A stretch of DNA of 34,073 nt from positions 1 to 34,073 of the forward strand of contig JAFAVH010000214.1 of the NCBI GenBank assembly GCA_019242655.1, in the 5' to 3' direction. Made by a program: the position numbers and the translations under genes. This document shows positions 33,301 through 34,073 of this stretch, piece after piece; within the stretch, counting starts at the first letter, position 1, and every line of letters begins with the position of its first letter. Origin of the DNA: Methylobacteriaceae bacterium. Lineage in GTDB: Bacteria; Pseudomonadota; Alphaproteobacteria; Rhizobiales; Beijerinckiaceae. The notes under the pieces are model-generated. The model had not been told where the DNA came from and made no database searches. It saw nothing but the letters and a program-made list of their open reading frames with translations.

Positions 33301-34073
33301 TCATGCGCTGCGGCGCAACGACAGGCCGATCGCCGGATTGTAAGCGAGGATGGCGCCCGCCATGAAGAGGATGCCGCAGCCGAGCACGATTGCCAGCGCC
33401 TGCGGATTGAGTTGCTGATAAAAGGCGAAACGGATGAGCTCGACCGCATGCGTGAACGGGTTTGCTTGGCAGATATAATAGAGCCAAGGGCTCGATTCCT
33501 GCACGCGCCAGAGCGGGTAAAGCGCGGAAGAGGCAAAGAACATCGGAAAGATGACGAAGTTCATCACGCCGGCGAAATTCTCGAGCTGCTTGATGAGTGA
33601 CGACAAGAGCAGGCCGAACGAGCCAAGCATCAGGCCGACGAGAATGAGCGCGGGCAGCACCGTCAGGTAACCCCACGGGCTCGGCGGCTCGATGTCCCAG
33701 AAATAGGCGATGATCAGATAAGCATAGACCTGCAGCAGCGACACAGCCGTGCCGGCGATGAGCTTCGACGACAAGAGGAACCAGCGCGGCATTGGGCTTA
33801 CCAGCAGCGTGCGCATGTTGCCCATCTCGCGGTCATAGACCATCGAAAGCGACGATTGCATGCCGTTGAAGAGCTGGATCATCGCGATCAGCCCGGGCGT
33901 GATGTAGACCTCGTAGAGCACGTAGACGTCGTAGGGCGGGATGATCGAGACGCCGAGCACCTGGCGAAAACCGACCGCGAAGATGAACAGCCACACCAGC
34001 GGGCGCACCAGCGCGGAGACGAAACGCTCGCGCTGATGCAGGAAGCGCAGCGCCTCGCGCCACACAATTCCCT
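33301..34073 (-). CDS. ABC-2 type transporter permease (5' end cut by window edge)
   Basis: At least 254 residues of an ABC-2 permease with six hydrophobic segments: VRPLVWLFIFAVGFRQVLG near the start, then PPYDVYVLYEVYITPGLIAMIQLFNGM, the MVYDREMGNMRTLLVSPMPRWFLLSSKLIAGT cytoplasmic loop and four further helices. The frame runs on beyond the edge without a stop; the track GTG is likely internal. It resembles NodJ/PedC-type export permeases (PedC-like proteins accompany PQQ-alcohol oxidation), but this is only recalled. The ATPase partner is probably just beyond the edge. Confidence 0.85.
   Translation of the reverse strand, partial: GIVWREALRFLHQRERFVSALVRPLVWLFIFAVGFRQVLGVSIIPPYDVYVLYEVYITPGLIAMIQLFNGMQSSLSMVYDREMGNMRTLLVSPMPRWFLLSSKLIAGTAVSLLQVYAYLIIAYFWDIEPPSPWGYLTVLPALILVGLMLGSFGLLLSSLIKQLENFAGVMNFVIFPMFFASSALYPLWRVQESSPWLYYICQANPFTHAVELIRFAFYQQLNPQALAIVLGCGILFMAGAILAYNPAIGLSLRRSA

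Overview
The window is GC-rich chromosomal DNA from an alphaproteobacterium, most likely of the order Hyphomicrobiales (Rhizobiales), in or near the Bradyrhizobium/Rhodopseudomonas/Xanthobacteraceae group. This rests on gene content typical of that order: ftsY followed by septation gene yciB; a mitofilin (Mic60)-like gene next to hemY; the block murA - DUF2948 - hisD - UPF0262 - low-molecular-weight phosphatase; fdxA followed by carD; an RpoH2-type sigma factor; and two sites that fit the alphaproteobacterial EcfG promoter. The species cannot be named from sequence alone. About 38 protein genes and one tRNA gene can be supported. No CRISPR array, prophage, transposase or rRNA is visible.

Layout. 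Positions 1-1800 hold SRP receptor FtsY and inner-membrane protein YciB. Positions 1800-6000 hold a 312-base spacer with a perfect CtrA-type motif, a CitE-like CoA-ester lyase, the Mic60-like protein and HemY. Positions 6000-11300 hold sdhB on the plus strand, then a convergent minus-strand housekeeping block read from murA to the phosphatase. Positions 11350-13420 hold thyA-folA, a GlcG/HbpS-like protein and a DUF3072 protein with its own EcfG-type promoter. Positions 13420-18160 hold a methyltransferase, an Hsp15-like S4 protein, FdxA, a very long CarD regulator and RpoH2, with a strong bidirectional terminator between the last two. Positions 18160-20610 hold two secreted hydrolases (M48 peptidase lipoprotein and SNase-like protein).

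From about 20.7 kb the content is more accessory: cytochrome b561, a probable 2-methylfumaryl-CoA isomerase, a small ABM-fold protein, an epoxide-hydrolase-like enzyme, a small secreted protein made of 13-residue repeats, tRNA-Arg(CCT) followed by a less GC-rich gene of unknown function, nitronate monooxygenase, a small membrane protein, a GMC oxidoreductase, a branched-chain-amino-acid-type ABC binding protein flanked by repeats, a DUF1330 protein, an AMACR-like family III CoA transferase, RecQ, and an ABC-2 permease cut by the right edge.

How the genes work together. The left two thirds are housekeeping: protein targeting, cell division, heme and envelope maturation, TCA cycle, peptidoglycan and histidine synthesis, thymidylate/folate cycle. 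The middle is a stress-response node (EcfG-type promoters on rpoH2 and the DUF3072 gene, plus CarD and FdxA). The right third suggests uptake and catabolism of organic acids or lipophilic compounds through CoA thioesters. The strongest candidates for something not well described are the 13-residue-repeat secreted protein, the histone-H1-like extension of CarD, the isolated C5-CoA enzymes, and the unknown gene beside tRNA-Arg.
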